Below, piece after piece: positions 53,696 to 62,526 of a DNA stretch of 64,000 nt (position 1 is its first letter; the number at the start of each line of letters is the position of its first letter). This DNA comes from JACPDD01 sp040900105. Lineage in GTDB: Bacteria; Patescibacteriota; Microgenomatia; Levybacterales; UBA12049. Location of the stretch: assembly GCA_040900105.1 (NCBI GenBank), contig JBBDZP010000053.1, forward strand, positions 11,474 through 75,473, in the 5' to 3' direction. A program made the translations under genes and the position numbers. The notes under the pieces are model-generated. The model made no database searches and had not been told where the DNA came from. It worked only from the letters and a program-made list of their open reading frames with translations.

Positions 53696-55391
53696 ATTGT
53701 GTTTTTTTCTTAAATCGGATTATACCAACAATTATAGCTGCTAATCCAGCAAATGAAATCAAATTTGCGATTTTTGCTGTGTTGCTTTCCTTAAATTTCA
53801 TTTCCACCCGATGATTTCCGCTGGGCAAAGAAACGTCATATCCCTTACTCACAATGCTTCCCTGTGGTACTCCGTCAACAGACAACTTCCAGGAAGGAAA
53901 ATATGCTATATTGAAATGGATTTTAGTAGGCCGTGCTGCTTTTAAATTAAGATCAATAACATGTGTTTTTTCTGTTCTGTTAATAATTTCAATGTCATTG
54001 GGGTTAAAAGTTACTCTTTCTCTTACGACATCGTCCTCATTTGTTGGTTTGGGAAAGTCTTTGGGCATATATTCATCTGAAATTTTTGATGTAAGCCACC
54101 TGAGAGTTTGCATATTTGTATAATCATCTGCAGCCTTACCCAGAATTGTCTGGGGAATAAAAAACTTAACATTTATAAGTAAGATTGCTACTATAATGGC
54201 TCCCGAAATTAAGCATTCCGTCCATTCATTCCTAACAGTTTTATGCATAACCCACAATAGTGATCCGGAGAGGATGGACGTAAAAAATGATGTCATGAGT
54301 AAAAATCTCCAGGGGAATTGAAAAAAGGCCATAAGGGAAATAGCGCTCCATAGGGGCTGCGAAAGAGGAAGCATAAGAAAGATCGAGAATAAGAGTCCGA
54401 CTACACAAAACAGCATAATTACCACTTTCTCCTCTTTTCCTGAAATCTTTTTAAGAATTGAAAGTGCTATTATTGCGGCAGTCGCAAAAAGTGAAAGAAT
54501 TATGTGTATTTTACCAATCATAAATGATGCCCCATCTATGCACCCCGGAGCAGAACCTCCAAACCCCCATTGACTCTGCCAGAGCTGGTAGACGCACACA
54601 AAATGGTCATTAAAATGAGCACCTCCTCCTATTTGAGACAGGATATTTGTATATCTTTGCTCCAAAAGCGCAGGAATAAAATAAAAGGCGGAAAGAGCAA
54701 GACCTAAAACAAAAGCGTACAGCGAATAGCGCATAGTGGACAGTTCCTTTTTTTTGACAGCGATATAACAATAGGACAATATAACAATTAGAATGAACGG
54801 CGTAACCATCATTGCTGTCAGATTATGTGAAAGTATTATCCCGGCATACCCAAGCGCTCCTACTACTATCCACTTGAAATTACCTTTTGTTTTGTAAACT
54901 TTGTAAAAACCAAGAAACGCAAGAGGTATAAATGCATATGCCCAAAACTCCGTGACATCTCCTCTTACATAAATGTCTACAGCGTGAAAAGGGGCATATA
55001 CATAAAGCAGCGCCGAGACTATACCACCCAGCTTTCCCCAAAACTCCTTTGCCAGAAAATACATAAAAAGTCCGGACAGCAGAATGCCTAAGCCCATCAT
55101 TATCTTAGTTGCCGCAAGCGCATCAAACCCTAAAAACTCAAAGGCCGAACCTACATAATAAGCAAATGGTGCATAAAAACTAAAAATTGGATAACCGTAA
55201 CCATATCCTAAATCTGCAACCCATCTCACGGGAAATATCCCATCTTTGAGCGATTTTGTCATTTCGTATACCCTTGCAACCTGCGTGTCATCGTGAATGG
55301 GAAAAAACCCGGGAATAAAAAGAGGCTTAATGGCCCAATAGGATAAAAGAGTAACGACTGCTATTGGAACAATTATTTTAAAAAACTTCAT
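53679..55391 (-). CDS. PTPS-related membrane-domain GT-C-like protein
   Basis: A 570-residue polytopic protein. FPIHDDTQVARVYEM (His33-Asp34-Asp35) replaces THDG; FPVRWVADLGYGYG, YVRGDVTEFWA, SHNLTAM and FQFPWRF complete the family pattern. The C-terminal outside domain has YFPSWKLSVDGV and LPSGNHRVEMKF, then a last TM. It is coupled (ATGA) to the next upstream paralog at 55388, a tandem pair broken by an assembly gap. It overlaps the DPM1-like gene by 17 bp, the probable donor maker. Confidence 0.8.
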   Translation of the reverse strand: MKFFKIIVPIAVVTLLSYWAIKPLFIPGFFPIHDDTQVARVYEMTKSLKDGIFPVRWVADLGYGYGYPIFSFYAPFAYYVGSAFEFLGFDALAATKIMMGLGILLSGLFMYFLAKEFWGKLGGIVSALLYVYAPFHAVDIYVRGDVTEFWAYAFIPLAFLGFYKVYKTKGNFKWIVVGALGYAGIILSHNLTAMMVTPFILIVILSYCYIAVKKKELSTMRYSLYAFVLGLALSAFYFIPALLEQRYTNILSQIGGGAHFNDHFVCVYQLWQSQWGFGGSAPGCIDGASFMIGKIHIILSLFATAAIIALSILKKISGKEEKVVIMLFCVVGLLFSIFLMLPLSQPLWSAISLMAFFQFPWRFLLMTSFFTSILSGSLLWVMHKTVRNEWTECLISGAIIVAILLINVKFFIPQTILGKAADDYTNMQTLRWLTSKISDEYMPKDFPKPTNEDDVVRERVTFNPNDIEIINRTEKTHVIDLNLKAARPTKIHFNIAYFPSWKLSVDGVPQGSIVSKGYDVSLPSGNHRVEMKFKESNTAKIANLISFAGLAAIIVGIIRFKKKTQYGQGS

Positions 55392-56614
55392 GATTTTCTA
55401 TANNNNNNNNNNNNNNNNNNNNNNNNNNNNNNNNNNNNNNNNNNNNNNNNNNNNNNNNNNNNNNNNNNNNNNNNNNNNNNNNNNNNNNNNNNNNNNNNNN
55501 NNGAATAAAAGCTATCGGGATGATCTTGATAGGCCTTGGGCATCAAAAATGGCCAAGCAGAGAAAAAAATGAGAAATACGTAGACGGCGGAAGACGCGAT
55601 TTTAAACTTAGATTTAAATCTGCTAAGCTGATATGCAAGTAAAAAAGACACTCCTAAGATTGCTATTGATAGAACCCTAAATGGGAACTGCACAAATCCA
55701 ACAATCGGCAGATTCTGCCAGATTATAGAGCTTATGGAGGTTGAGAAAAAGATTGCTAAAATAACTACTGCAAAAAAATATCTAAATCTTACGTTTCCCT
55801 TCCCAAGCAGAGCCAAGCTTCCTACCAATGCCACTAGAGTTGTGAAACCGAACAGATTGTAGTCGGTAACAAAATAACTTCTGAAGTCAGAGACTTGCGT
55901 GCTATCAAAAATCGTGAACTGTTTATCATATAGAGCAGGAAGCCAAAAGAAACAGCTTAAGAGAAGCCCTAATCCTACAGCTTTTATTGATCTCATTGCC
56001 TTTGTGCCATCGGATTTTAAAAACTGATATCCGAGCAGAACCGGAAGAAATAAGAGCGCCAAGCTATTATGAGAAAGTATCAAGAGACCATAGCCTAGCC
56101 CCGCTAAAGGCAAGCTTCCAATCTCTATTGCCCACAAAATAAGAGGAACAATAGCAAGCGCCAATACTTCACCAACGGACCCTCTTTTATAGAGATCCCA
56201 TAAATGATAGGGGAAAAGGGCATAAGCTAAAGATCCAACCAAAGAAGATACATTGTCAAATAGCTTACGCAAGTATAAAAACGAAAAGACGGAAGAAAGT
56301 ATTAAGCTTGCTCCAAAAATGATTTTTATTGTATTTACGAAACTAAAACCAATAGCGTGAATTGGTACTCCTATATACATAAACAGTGGATATAAAAAAT
56401 CTGCCACAGGATAGCCGTATCCATTGTTTAATCTGGAAAGAAACCTTACGGGAAACTGACCATTTCTAAGTGCTTCAAAAAAAGCGGAGAATCTGATTAC
56501 CATCCAATTTCCATCATCCGAGACGAAAAGTCCTTCATGCAAAATGCCCCACAACGCCGGCAATGTCAGTAGGACTGCAAGGACTAAAAATATTAGACTA
56601 CTTCTTTTTCCCAT
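55388..56614 (-). CDS. PTPS-related membrane-domain GT-C-like protein, interrupted by an N gap
   Basis: The N-terminal ~370 residues are readable: FVSDDGNWMVIRF (Asp33-Asp34), FPVRFLSRLNNGYG, YKRGSVGEVLALA, SHNSLALL and VQFPFRV match the family. Then 100 N (55403-55502) replace the C-terminal third, and only YRKS and a TGA overlapping the next ATG remain. The four intact paralogs are 543-570 residues, so ~130-160 residues with the FPxWxxxVDG domain are missing, more than 100 N can hold. The true gap should be several hundred bases. Overlaps the YfhO-like gene by 17 bp. Confidence 0.75.
   Translation of the reverse strand: MGKRSSLIFLVLAVLLTLPALWGILHEGLFVSDDGNWMVIRFSAFFEALRNGQFPVRFLSRLNNGYGYPVADFLYPLFMYIGVPIHAIGFSFVNTIKIIFGASLILSSVFSFLYLRKLFDNVSSLVGSLAYALFPYHLWDLYKRGSVGEVLALAIVPLILWAIEIGSLPLAGLGYGLLILSHNSLALLFLPVLLGYQFLKSDGTKAMRSIKAVGLGLLLSCFFWLPALYDKQFTIFDSTQVSDFRSYFVTDYNLFGFTTLVALVGSLALLGKGNVRFRYFFAVVILAIFFSTSISSIIWQNLPIVGFVQFPFRVLSIAILGVSFLLAYQLSRFKSKFKIASSAVYVFLIFFSAWPFLMPKAYQDHPDSFYXXXXXXXXXXXXXXXXXXXXXXXXXXXXXXXXXXYRKS
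55403..55502. other. Scaffold gap of 100 N
   Basis: Exactly 100 undetermined bases, a standard placeholder length. By comparison with paralogs, about 400-480 bp of coding sequence should be here. Confidence 0.95.
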
Positions 56615-58841
56615 ATTTTCTAAATCCTAAATACAGTATTGCTAAAATGGCTAAGCTAAAGAGAGAAATCTTAAGTCCATTATAAAACGACTCTCCCGAA
56701 TAATAAAACTCAACCCTATGATCTCCGGCAGGTACAGGAACTGCTCTAAAAGCAAGGTCTGCCCTATATAGCTTTGCTTCCTTGTCATCAATCATTACTT
56801 TCCACTCGGGAAAGTGAGTGTCGGACAAAAATAATAACATGTCTGTTTCTGAAGTTGTGGATAACAAGACCCTGTTACCTGCATACTTGTCAATTTTAAC
56901 TACGGCGCTGCTGTCCTCGGCAAACTCCATTCCTGGATCTTCTTCCAAAATTAAAGTTTTTTTGAGTTCAAAGTTAGGATCAAAGATTTTATCAACTATT
57001 TTCTGCTCATCGGTTTCTACAATATACTCGGAAGCTAAAAAGACACGAGGCAAGGCATTCTTATTTTCATATACTTGGTAATAACCATCGTTGTAAATAA
57101 AATTATATATTCCAACAGGGAATGTAAGATTATCTGCTGAAGAATCACCGTTTTTATTAAGAACATATTTTACNNNNNNNNNNNNNNNNNNNNNNNNNNN
57201 NNNNNNNNNNNNNNNNNNNNNNNNNNNNNNNNNNNNNNNNNNNNNNNNNNNNNNNNNNNNNNNNNNNNNNNNNACAGATGCGTTCTCCTTTAAAAACTCA
57301 ATAACCGGAGTCTCAGGATAGATAAATTCCTTTGGGGAAAAGGGTGTAATCTTGTGGAAGAAATAAAATAGGTCAAAAAGGGTTAGAGCAAAAATTAAAA
57401 TTATTGCAAATTTAAATTTTTTAAACCACAGATAACAAAATGCTGTAAAGGACACTAATAAGCCCGTGGGAATAATTAAATTTCTTTGGGTTACAGCAAT
57501 TTTATCTGGGTCCATATGAAGCATATTCGGTCCTAAAAATACAAACCCCCAGGAAAGGACAAGAAGAGAAAATAAAAGAATAATCGTATAGATTAGGCTT
57601 CTTTTATTATATTTATCTTTTAACTGTTCTAGCCCTATAGCAGCCAGCACCGCCGCACAGAACTGGAAAATGCAAAGCATTCGCGTTGGCACAGTTGTTG
57701 AAATAACAGGAATAGGAATTTGGAATAGGTACCCTGTGACAAGAAGATCAATAGATAAAATAAATGACGCCAGTCCAATCACTCCAAATATCAGAGTTTC
57801 TTTTCTTTTTCTGAAATTTAGAAAACCATATATGGAAAGCACAAAAGGAATAAGGCCAATATAAGAAACTCTTTCTATGTATGTGCCATAGAACCAATGG
57901 TTGTGGGTTGCCGGATTTCCAAAAAAATTAGGGGCAAAGACAGTAACCGTGTACCACCATGGATTTAGAAGCTCTTTAATTTGCGGAAGACTATAGCTAG
58001 TCCTGGTAGATCCCTCAAAAAGTTCTTTTGTAGGCAGTATTTGGAGAGATGCCAACGCAATCGGGAATATAAGAGTGACTGAGAAAACAGCTATTTTTTT
58101 AAGAGTTAGTGTTTTGTGCAAAAAACTTTTGGCTGCAAAGTAGATAAAAATAACAGATACGGCATAAAAATATCCCTGCACATAGCCCGCGAGAATAGAC
58201 ACAGAAAGCGCCAACACTAAGTAGAGGTTATATTTTAAATTAGACTCCTTAATTATCTTTTCGCTAAAGTAGATGCCCAATGGCAGCCACAGGAAAGTGT
58301 GGTTTATATTTCCGTACTCCATCCATACCACCATGTAGGAAGAAAAGGCAAAAACCAAACCTCCGAAACTACCGGCCAACTTACTTAACTTTATTTCCCT
58401 AAGAAACAGAAACATGAAAAACGCGGCAAGAATGGGAGAAAGAATGATATATATTGTCCAGGCATTTAGAAATGGCAGAAGGAAAAAAATTGCATTAATA
58501 GGATAAAAAACTCCAGACTGGAAATTTGCCATTAGGGGGTTTCCTGAGAAATTATGAGGATTCCAGAATGGAATCTCTCCTTGCTTTAAAGATTCTATAG
58601 TGAAACTTTTCCAAGGAAACATGTGCCTTACAACATCGGCACCCTGATCCTTACTGGGCACTGCTCCCGGCTGATAACCCAAAACAGGATATGCCTTGTA
58701 TGGCTCGTAAAAATTGACAAGAAGATCCCCCGGAAAAGGAATCTGTCCTTTAAAAATTGGAAAAAAGAAAATTAATACTGCAGTAAGAATCAAAAATAAA
58801 TATTTGTCCAAAACGAACTTCTTCAGCTTTTGAGGGAACAT
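56598..58841 (-). CDS. YfhO-like GT-C membrane protein, interrupted by an N gap
   Basis: A YfhO-family polytopic protein: IPFPGDLLVNFYEPY (Asp39), RHMFPWKSF, IPFWNPHNFSGNPLMANFQS (Trp93-Asn-Pro), FYPINAIFF and FAPNFFGNPATHN. The C-terminal beta domain has HFPEWKVMIDDKEAK and VPAGDHRVEFYY, then a final TM. A 100-N gap (57174-57273) removes the segment between EFLKENAS and KYVLNKNG. Paralogs have about 71-78 residues there, so the true gap is about 210-240 bp. Both sides read in one frame. It stands 3 nt from the PMT-like gene at 58845. Confidence 0.8.
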   Translation of the reverse strand: MFPQKLKKFVLDKYLFLILTAVLIFFFPIFKGQIPFPGDLLVNFYEPYKAYPVLGYQPGAVPSKDQGADVVRHMFPWKSFTIESLKQGEIPFWNPHNFSGNPLMANFQSGVFYPINAIFFLLPFLNAWTIYIILSPILAAFFMFLFLREIKLSKLAGSFGGLVFAFSSYMVVWMEYGNINHTFLWLPLGIYFSEKIIKESNLKYNLYLVLALSVSILAGYVQGYFYAVSVIFIYFAAKSFLHKTLTLKKIAVFSVTLIFPIALASLQILPTKELFEGSTRTSYSLPQIKELLNPWWYTVTVFAPNFFGNPATHNHWFYGTYIERVSYIGLIPFVLSIYGFLNFRKRKETLIFGVIGLASFILSIDLLVTGYLFQIPIPVISTTVPTRMLCIFQFCAAVLAAIGLEQLKDKYNKRSLIYTIILLFSLLVLSWGFVFLGPNMLHMDPDKIAVTQRNLIIPTGLLVSFTAFCYLWFKKFKFAIILIFALTLFDLFYFFHKITPFSPKEFIYPETPVIEFLKENASXXXXXXXXXXXXXXXXXXXXXXXXXXXXXXXXXXVKYVLNKNGDSSADNLTFPVGIYNFIYNDGYYQVYENKNALPRVFLASEYIVETDEQKIVDKIFDPNFELKKTLILEEDPGMEFAEDSSAVVKIDKYAGNRVLLSTTSETDMLLFLSDTHFPEWKVMIDDKEAKLYRADLAFRAVPVPAGDHRVEFYYSGESFYNGLKISLFSLAILAILYLGFRKYGKKK
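57174..57273. other. Scaffold gap of 100 N
   Basis: Exactly 100 undetermined bases inside the YfhO-like gene. Paralogs predict about 210-240 bp of coding sequence here, with length 1 mod 3 if the frame is kept. Confidence 0.95.
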
Positions 58842-58844
58842 AGA

Positions 58845-60542
58845 TTATTTTGGGTTTACACGATAGAGCATTGAATATGCCTTCCCTGAACCCTTCCTGT
58901 ACTGAGCGATGAGTGCTAATGGCCAATTTTCAATAGCTTCTTCAAACTCTTTTTGATTAGAAACAAACAAAAATACCGGCATCTTCTTTGCCGTTTCTTG
59001 TAAATCCTCGGGGATTTCTGAGGGAACAGGATATATACCTCTCTTCTCTACATTTCTATTATCACCCAGATAAATTTCAACAGCATAGGTTGGTAAAGAG
59101 CCAAAGGTTCCAAGAGAAGCAACGTAAATTTTTCCTTTTTTAGATTCTCCTTTTAAATAGGAGATGATCTCTTCTGTTCCTCCGCCCGCCGGCCAGTTGT
59201 TTATGTACTGCTCATAATCGGATCTTGGTATTGGGGCAGCTGCGATGTTAGTTACAATAAAAAAATTAGAATAGAGCGACATGGCAATAATCAGTAAAAT
59301 TACCATGAAAAGAATCGCTTTATTTTTTATAAATCCAAAAAGTCCGAATATAGAGAAAGCGGCCAGGGGTAAAAGGGGCAGTAGCATGAAAAAAATAAAA
59401 CGCGGATAAAGAGTTCTCCCGAAAAACGCCAGATAGACAAAGGGAACTATAAACCAGAGGAATAACACTATTTTTTCCTTCCAAAAATCATGCTTCCTTA
59501 CAATAGATATCCATATAACTATAAACATAAGGGTAAAGAAAACATAAGGCAGGAGCGTCTGAATTTCCACGCCTGGGGTTTTTAAATACCTCAGGGTGTT
59601 TAATACATTAAGCACCAGGATTATAGCTATAAAAGGACTTGAGATTTTTACAAAAGCCATAAGGTCCTTCCTTGTCCATCTTCCTGCAACTATAAACGAT
59701 GCGATAATAATCATGAAAACAGGGGGAGTCAGATAGGTCAGCGTCCAGTCAAATAATCCTCGTAAGTTACTTATGAAATATAGAGTTGGATGCTGAAGCC
59801 ATTCATTTAAAGGATACGCAAAGAGAGAGTTTTTATCATTGATGATGTGATAAAACGGCGAGAGCCTAAGAATTGAATAAAAACCAAAAGCCATACCAAC
59901 CGATAGCAATGAAAGCCCAATTAACTTAAATAGCCTCATATTTGCTTTTTGCTTCCAGTCAAAAATAAGATACGTTGCAAAAAGGAGAGGAGCGCTAAAA
60001 AAAGCACTCGTCTTGGTAAGCATTCCGCCTCCTATAATCATTCCCAAAATCAAAGCAACATCAAGTCTTACAGTTCTTACCAGCAAGACACAGAAATATA
60101 AAGACCAAACCATGAATGTTCCAACGAGCGAATCATAAAGCGCCATTCTGTCATAAACCAGGGCCATGGGGAAAATAAGATACAAAAAGCTTGAAATTAT
60201 CCCTATCCATTTATTTTTAAAGAGAGCTCTTCCCAGAAAATAGAGGCCTATCATAGTTACAAGTCCCGCGAGCACTGAGACAAGCCTTCCGGCAAGAAGA
60301 GGGTCCTCTATAAATCTCATAACCGTCATTGTTAACCAGACAAAAGAAGGTTGTTTTCCATCGGTCAAGGATATGAAGCGCCAGCTTGCGTCGTACCGGG
60401 CAATCTGTGACCAGCGGACATAAATCGATTCGTCTGTGAAAAGAGGAAGAGACATTATGTTATACAGGCGGAGAAACAGATAGGAAGAAACGAGAAGTAT
60501 CGCGGCAGTAATCTCGGTTTTATATTTTCCCAATTTCAACAT
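58845..60542 (-). CDS. PMT/ArnT-like GT-C glycosyltransferase
   Basis: A 565-residue polytopic protein. LPLFTDESIYVRW (Asp37-Glu38) and SLTDGKQPSFVWLTM give the classic first loop (DE, then K/xQPxxx) of GT39/GT83 enzymes. LIFPMALVYDRMALYDSLVG fits the region of ArnT-like proteins that has Y-D-R-x-x-x-x-D. About 11 TM helices precede an outside tail of ~110 residues. TAGAAT lies 6 nt before the ATG. It stands just downstream of an MptA/B-like GT-C and an ALG5-like GT2. Donor inferred as polyprenyl-phosphate sugar. Confidence 0.83.
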   Translation of the reverse strand: MLKLGKYKTEITAAILLVSSYLFLRLYNIMSLPLFTDESIYVRWSQIARYDASWRFISLTDGKQPSFVWLTMTVMRFIEDPLLAGRLVSVLAGLVTMIGLYFLGRALFKNKWIGIISSFLYLIFPMALVYDRMALYDSLVGTFMVWSLYFCVLLVRTVRLDVALILGMIIGGGMLTKTSAFFSAPLLFATYLIFDWKQKANMRLFKLIGLSLLSVGMAFGFYSILRLSPFYHIINDKNSLFAYPLNEWLQHPTLYFISNLRGLFDWTLTYLTPPVFMIIIASFIVAGRWTRKDLMAFVKISSPFIAIILVLNVLNTLRYLKTPGVEIQTLLPYVFFTLMFIVIWISIVRKHDFWKEKIVLFLWFIVPFVYLAFFGRTLYPRFIFFMLLPLLPLAAFSIFGLFGFIKNKAILFMVILLIIAMSLYSNFFIVTNIAAAPIPRSDYEQYINNWPAGGGTEEIISYLKGESKKGKIYVASLGTFGSLPTYAVEIYLGDNRNVEKRGIYPVPSEIPEDLQETAKKMPVFLFVSNQKEFEEAIENWPLALIAQYRKGSGKAYSMLYRVNPK

Positions 60543-60546
60543 GAAT

Positions 60547-61713
60547 CTATTCTATCAAACTTTTAAACTTAAATACCAAAGTGGAAGCTATAGAAAACGC
60601 CATGCCGGCTGTTGTAATCCACAAAAGCTGCTCTGGAATAGGAGGATTCCAGTTTCCGCTATATAGATATGGCACATATAGCACGAGTGCGGCAAAAGAC
60701 ATGATAACGGAAGGGATAACAACAAAATATTTATTTGAAAGCAGAGCCGCAAATGGCAATGCGTAAAGAAGATACCATGGCTGAAAGTTTGTGCGGACTG
60801 AAGCAATAACTACAGCTGTGGACATGAGCACCAGGATAGGTAAAATTCTAACCTCAAAAGGTACGCTTTTCTTACGAAGAACTAGATTAATAAGAAATAC
60901 AGGAAGCATAAAAACGGTTGCAAATTTAACTCCAACAGATATAATGAGTAATATAACTGATCGGACATATTTTCTATTCATAAATAGGTACAATGCCATC
61001 ATTGCAATGAATAACATAGCAATATCATTGTGGGAAGATACCAAACTTTCTATTATTACAAGAGGATTAAGGGCAAAAAAAGCTATTCCCGGCAATTCCC
61101 TCTTTGGCGCCATTTTTTTAAGAATTTTACCTATAAAATAGGCTGTTCCCAGGAAACTTGCAGACATAAGAGCCTTAAACATGAAGAAAGTTAGAAGGAA
61201 AAAGTTAGAACCAATAAAAGACAACGGCACGGTTAAACCCAGCCATATTGGTCCATATGGATAAACCCTGTGCGTCCAGTGCATAAACGCGAGCATTGGC
61301 TCCCCAGGGTAATCCAGAGCCTTATGAAGGTAGGGATTTTGATTGTAATAAGTTACAATTTTGGCGTCAAAAATATAATTAAATAAATCATGGGAAAAAG
61401 CATTATAGGAGAAGGTCAGGAGCACAGCCGCAGCTATAATAGCTGACCACAACTGCCTTTTCGAGATTAGATTTTTATGTGCAAGCACAAGAAAAATAAG
61501 GTAAAAAATAAAAAGGAGAGCTATAATCCCAATGTAAATCCCTGTTGAAAGAGGTCTATCAAAATAACCAATGTGCTGAAAAAACCTTTGGATAACTTGC
61601 CAAACCGACCAGCGCGTTAAAGTAAGACCCAAATCTACTTGGGTAAAAGAGTATAAAAACAGGAGAAAGATTGCGAGTAAGTAGCCAGATAAAATAATTT
61701 TGACTTTTGACAT
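60547..61713 (-). CDS. MptA/B- or GT87-like polyprenyl-phosphate mannosyltransferase (GT-C)
   Basis: A 388-residue polytopic protein, paralog of 20946. FSHDLFNYIFDAK (His108-Asp109), QNPYLH (NPY 126-128), YPYGPIWLGL and ESLVSSHNDIAML (His228-Asn-Asp230) follow the MptA/MptB and GT87 layout. These enzymes extend mannan-type chains from polyprenyl-phospho-mannose outside. The start ATG at 61713 and the first codons (MSKVKI) lie inside a 7-bp tandem array, so the array may affect initiation. The ALG5-like GT2 is immediately upstream. Confidence 0.78.
   Translation of the reverse strand: MSKVKIILSGYLLAIFLLFLYSFTQVDLGLTLTRWSVWQVIQRFFQHIGYFDRPLSTGIYIGIIALLFIFYLIFLVLAHKNLISKRQLWSAIIAAAVLLTFSYNAFSHDLFNYIFDAKIVTYYNQNPYLHKALDYPGEPMLAFMHWTHRVYPYGPIWLGLTVPLSFIGSNFFLLTFFMFKALMSASFLGTAYFIGKILKKMAPKRELPGIAFFALNPLVIIESLVSSHNDIAMLFIAMMALYLFMNRKYVRSVILLIISVGVKFATVFMLPVFLINLVLRKKSVPFEVRILPILVLMSTAVVIASVRTNFQPWYLLYALPFAALLSNKYFVVIPSVIMSFAALVLYVPYLYSGNWNPPIPEQLLWITTAGMAFSIASTLVFKFKSLIE
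60549..60578 (-). promoter_or_regulatory. Candidate promoter for the GT-C gene at 58845
   Basis: TTGGTA (60573-60578), 18 bp spacer, TAGAAT (60549-60554), then 6 nt to ATG 60542. It overlaps the end of the upstream gene. Transcription would start at the ATG. Confidence 0.35.
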
Positions 61714-61729
61714 TTGACTTTTGACTTAA
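61702..61729 (-). repeat. Heptamer tandem array across a start codon
   Basis: Plus-strand units GACTTTT, GACATTT, GACTTTT, GACTTAA. The CAT of the second unit is the start codon (reverse strand) of the GT-C gene at 60547, and the array fills the 17 bp gap to the next gene. Confidence 0.85.
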
Positions 61730-61730
61730 C

Positions 61731-62483
61731 TTACTTATATTTTCCGGCAATTGAGTTGACCTTTATTCTAAAAAGGTCAATAAGGCCATCCACGGAGTCT
61801 TTTACAGGACTTACTCTTCTTGTTTCTACATAAAGCCATTCAACAGGAACTTCTTTTATCTTAAACCCTAATTTCCTTGCCAGATACAATAGTTCAACAT
61901 CAAAACCTGCACTAACAGATGATCCGGAAACCTTATGGAATCCATGGTGGAATTTTTCTATTCTGGAAAAAAGAGTATGAGACGCTTCCTGAGTAAACAA
62001 CTTGAAACCGCACTGGGTATCTGAAATTCCGCTTAGCCCTACAATAGCAGTTCGCAGAAATATCATTCCCTTTGCCATAAGAAGTCTTGTCCACGGCGCT
62101 CCTTTTCTCTTTGAACTTCTTGAGCCAATTACGACATCAAATTTCCCTGCAAATGGCAGAAGATTATCAAGCTCCTCAATTGGCGTTGCTTGATCCATGT
62201 CGGCAAACAAAACATACTGCCCTTCTGCCGCAAGCATTCCCGTGGTTACCGCGCCTGCTTTTCCAAGATGAGGATTTTTAATAAGCTTAAATGGAGGGTT
62301 ATCCTTCAAGAATTTTTCAACAAACTCTACGCCTCCATCCGTTGAGCCGTCATCAACAATAATAACTTCGTAGGTGATTTTTCGGGACTCCAAGAATCTT
62401 TCAACCCTATCCAAAACACCCTTTCTAAGATTCACCATTTCATTGAATGAAGGAATTACAACGGAAAGATAAAGTTTACTCAT
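61731..62483 (-). CDS. ALG5/DPG synthase-like GT2 (polyprenyl-phosphate sugar synthase)
   Basis: A 250-residue GT2: SVVIPSFNEMVNL, IVDDGSTDGG (Asp44-Asp45), FADMDQATPIEEL (Asp95-Met-Asp97), DTQCGFKLFTQEA and GFDVELLYLARKLG. The ADxDxATP form is typical of ALG5-like dolichyl-phosphate beta-glucosyltransferases. No TM helices are evident. It has the best-looking promoter of the window, with the start of transcription at its ATG. It probably supplies lipid-phosphate sugar for the GT-C enzymes downstream. Confidence 0.88.
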   Translation of the reverse strand: MSKLYLSVVIPSFNEMVNLRKGVLDRVERFLESRKITYEVIIVDDGSTDGGVEFVEKFLKDNPPFKLIKNPHLGKAGAVTTGMLAAEGQYVLFADMDQATPIEELDNLLPFAGKFDVVIGSRSSKRKGAPWTRLLMAKGMIFLRTAIVGLSGISDTQCGFKLFTQEASHTLFSRIEKFHHGFHKVSGSSVSAGFDVELLYLARKLGFKIKEVPVEWLYVETRRVSPVKDSVDGLIDLFRIKVNSIAGKYK

Positions 62484-62490
62484 AGCTTAA

Positions 62491-62519
62491 ATTATACTAG
62501 AAAAGCAAAGCAGGCACAA
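62491..62519 (-). promoter_or_regulatory. Promoter for the ALG5-like GT2 operon
   Basis: TTGTGC (62514-62519), 17 bp spacer, perfect TATAAT (62491-62496), then 7 nt to ATG 62483. It fills the 43 bp gap after the 62527 gene. The predicted mRNA is leaderless. Confidence 0.5.
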
Positions 62520-62526
62520 TTGGCCG

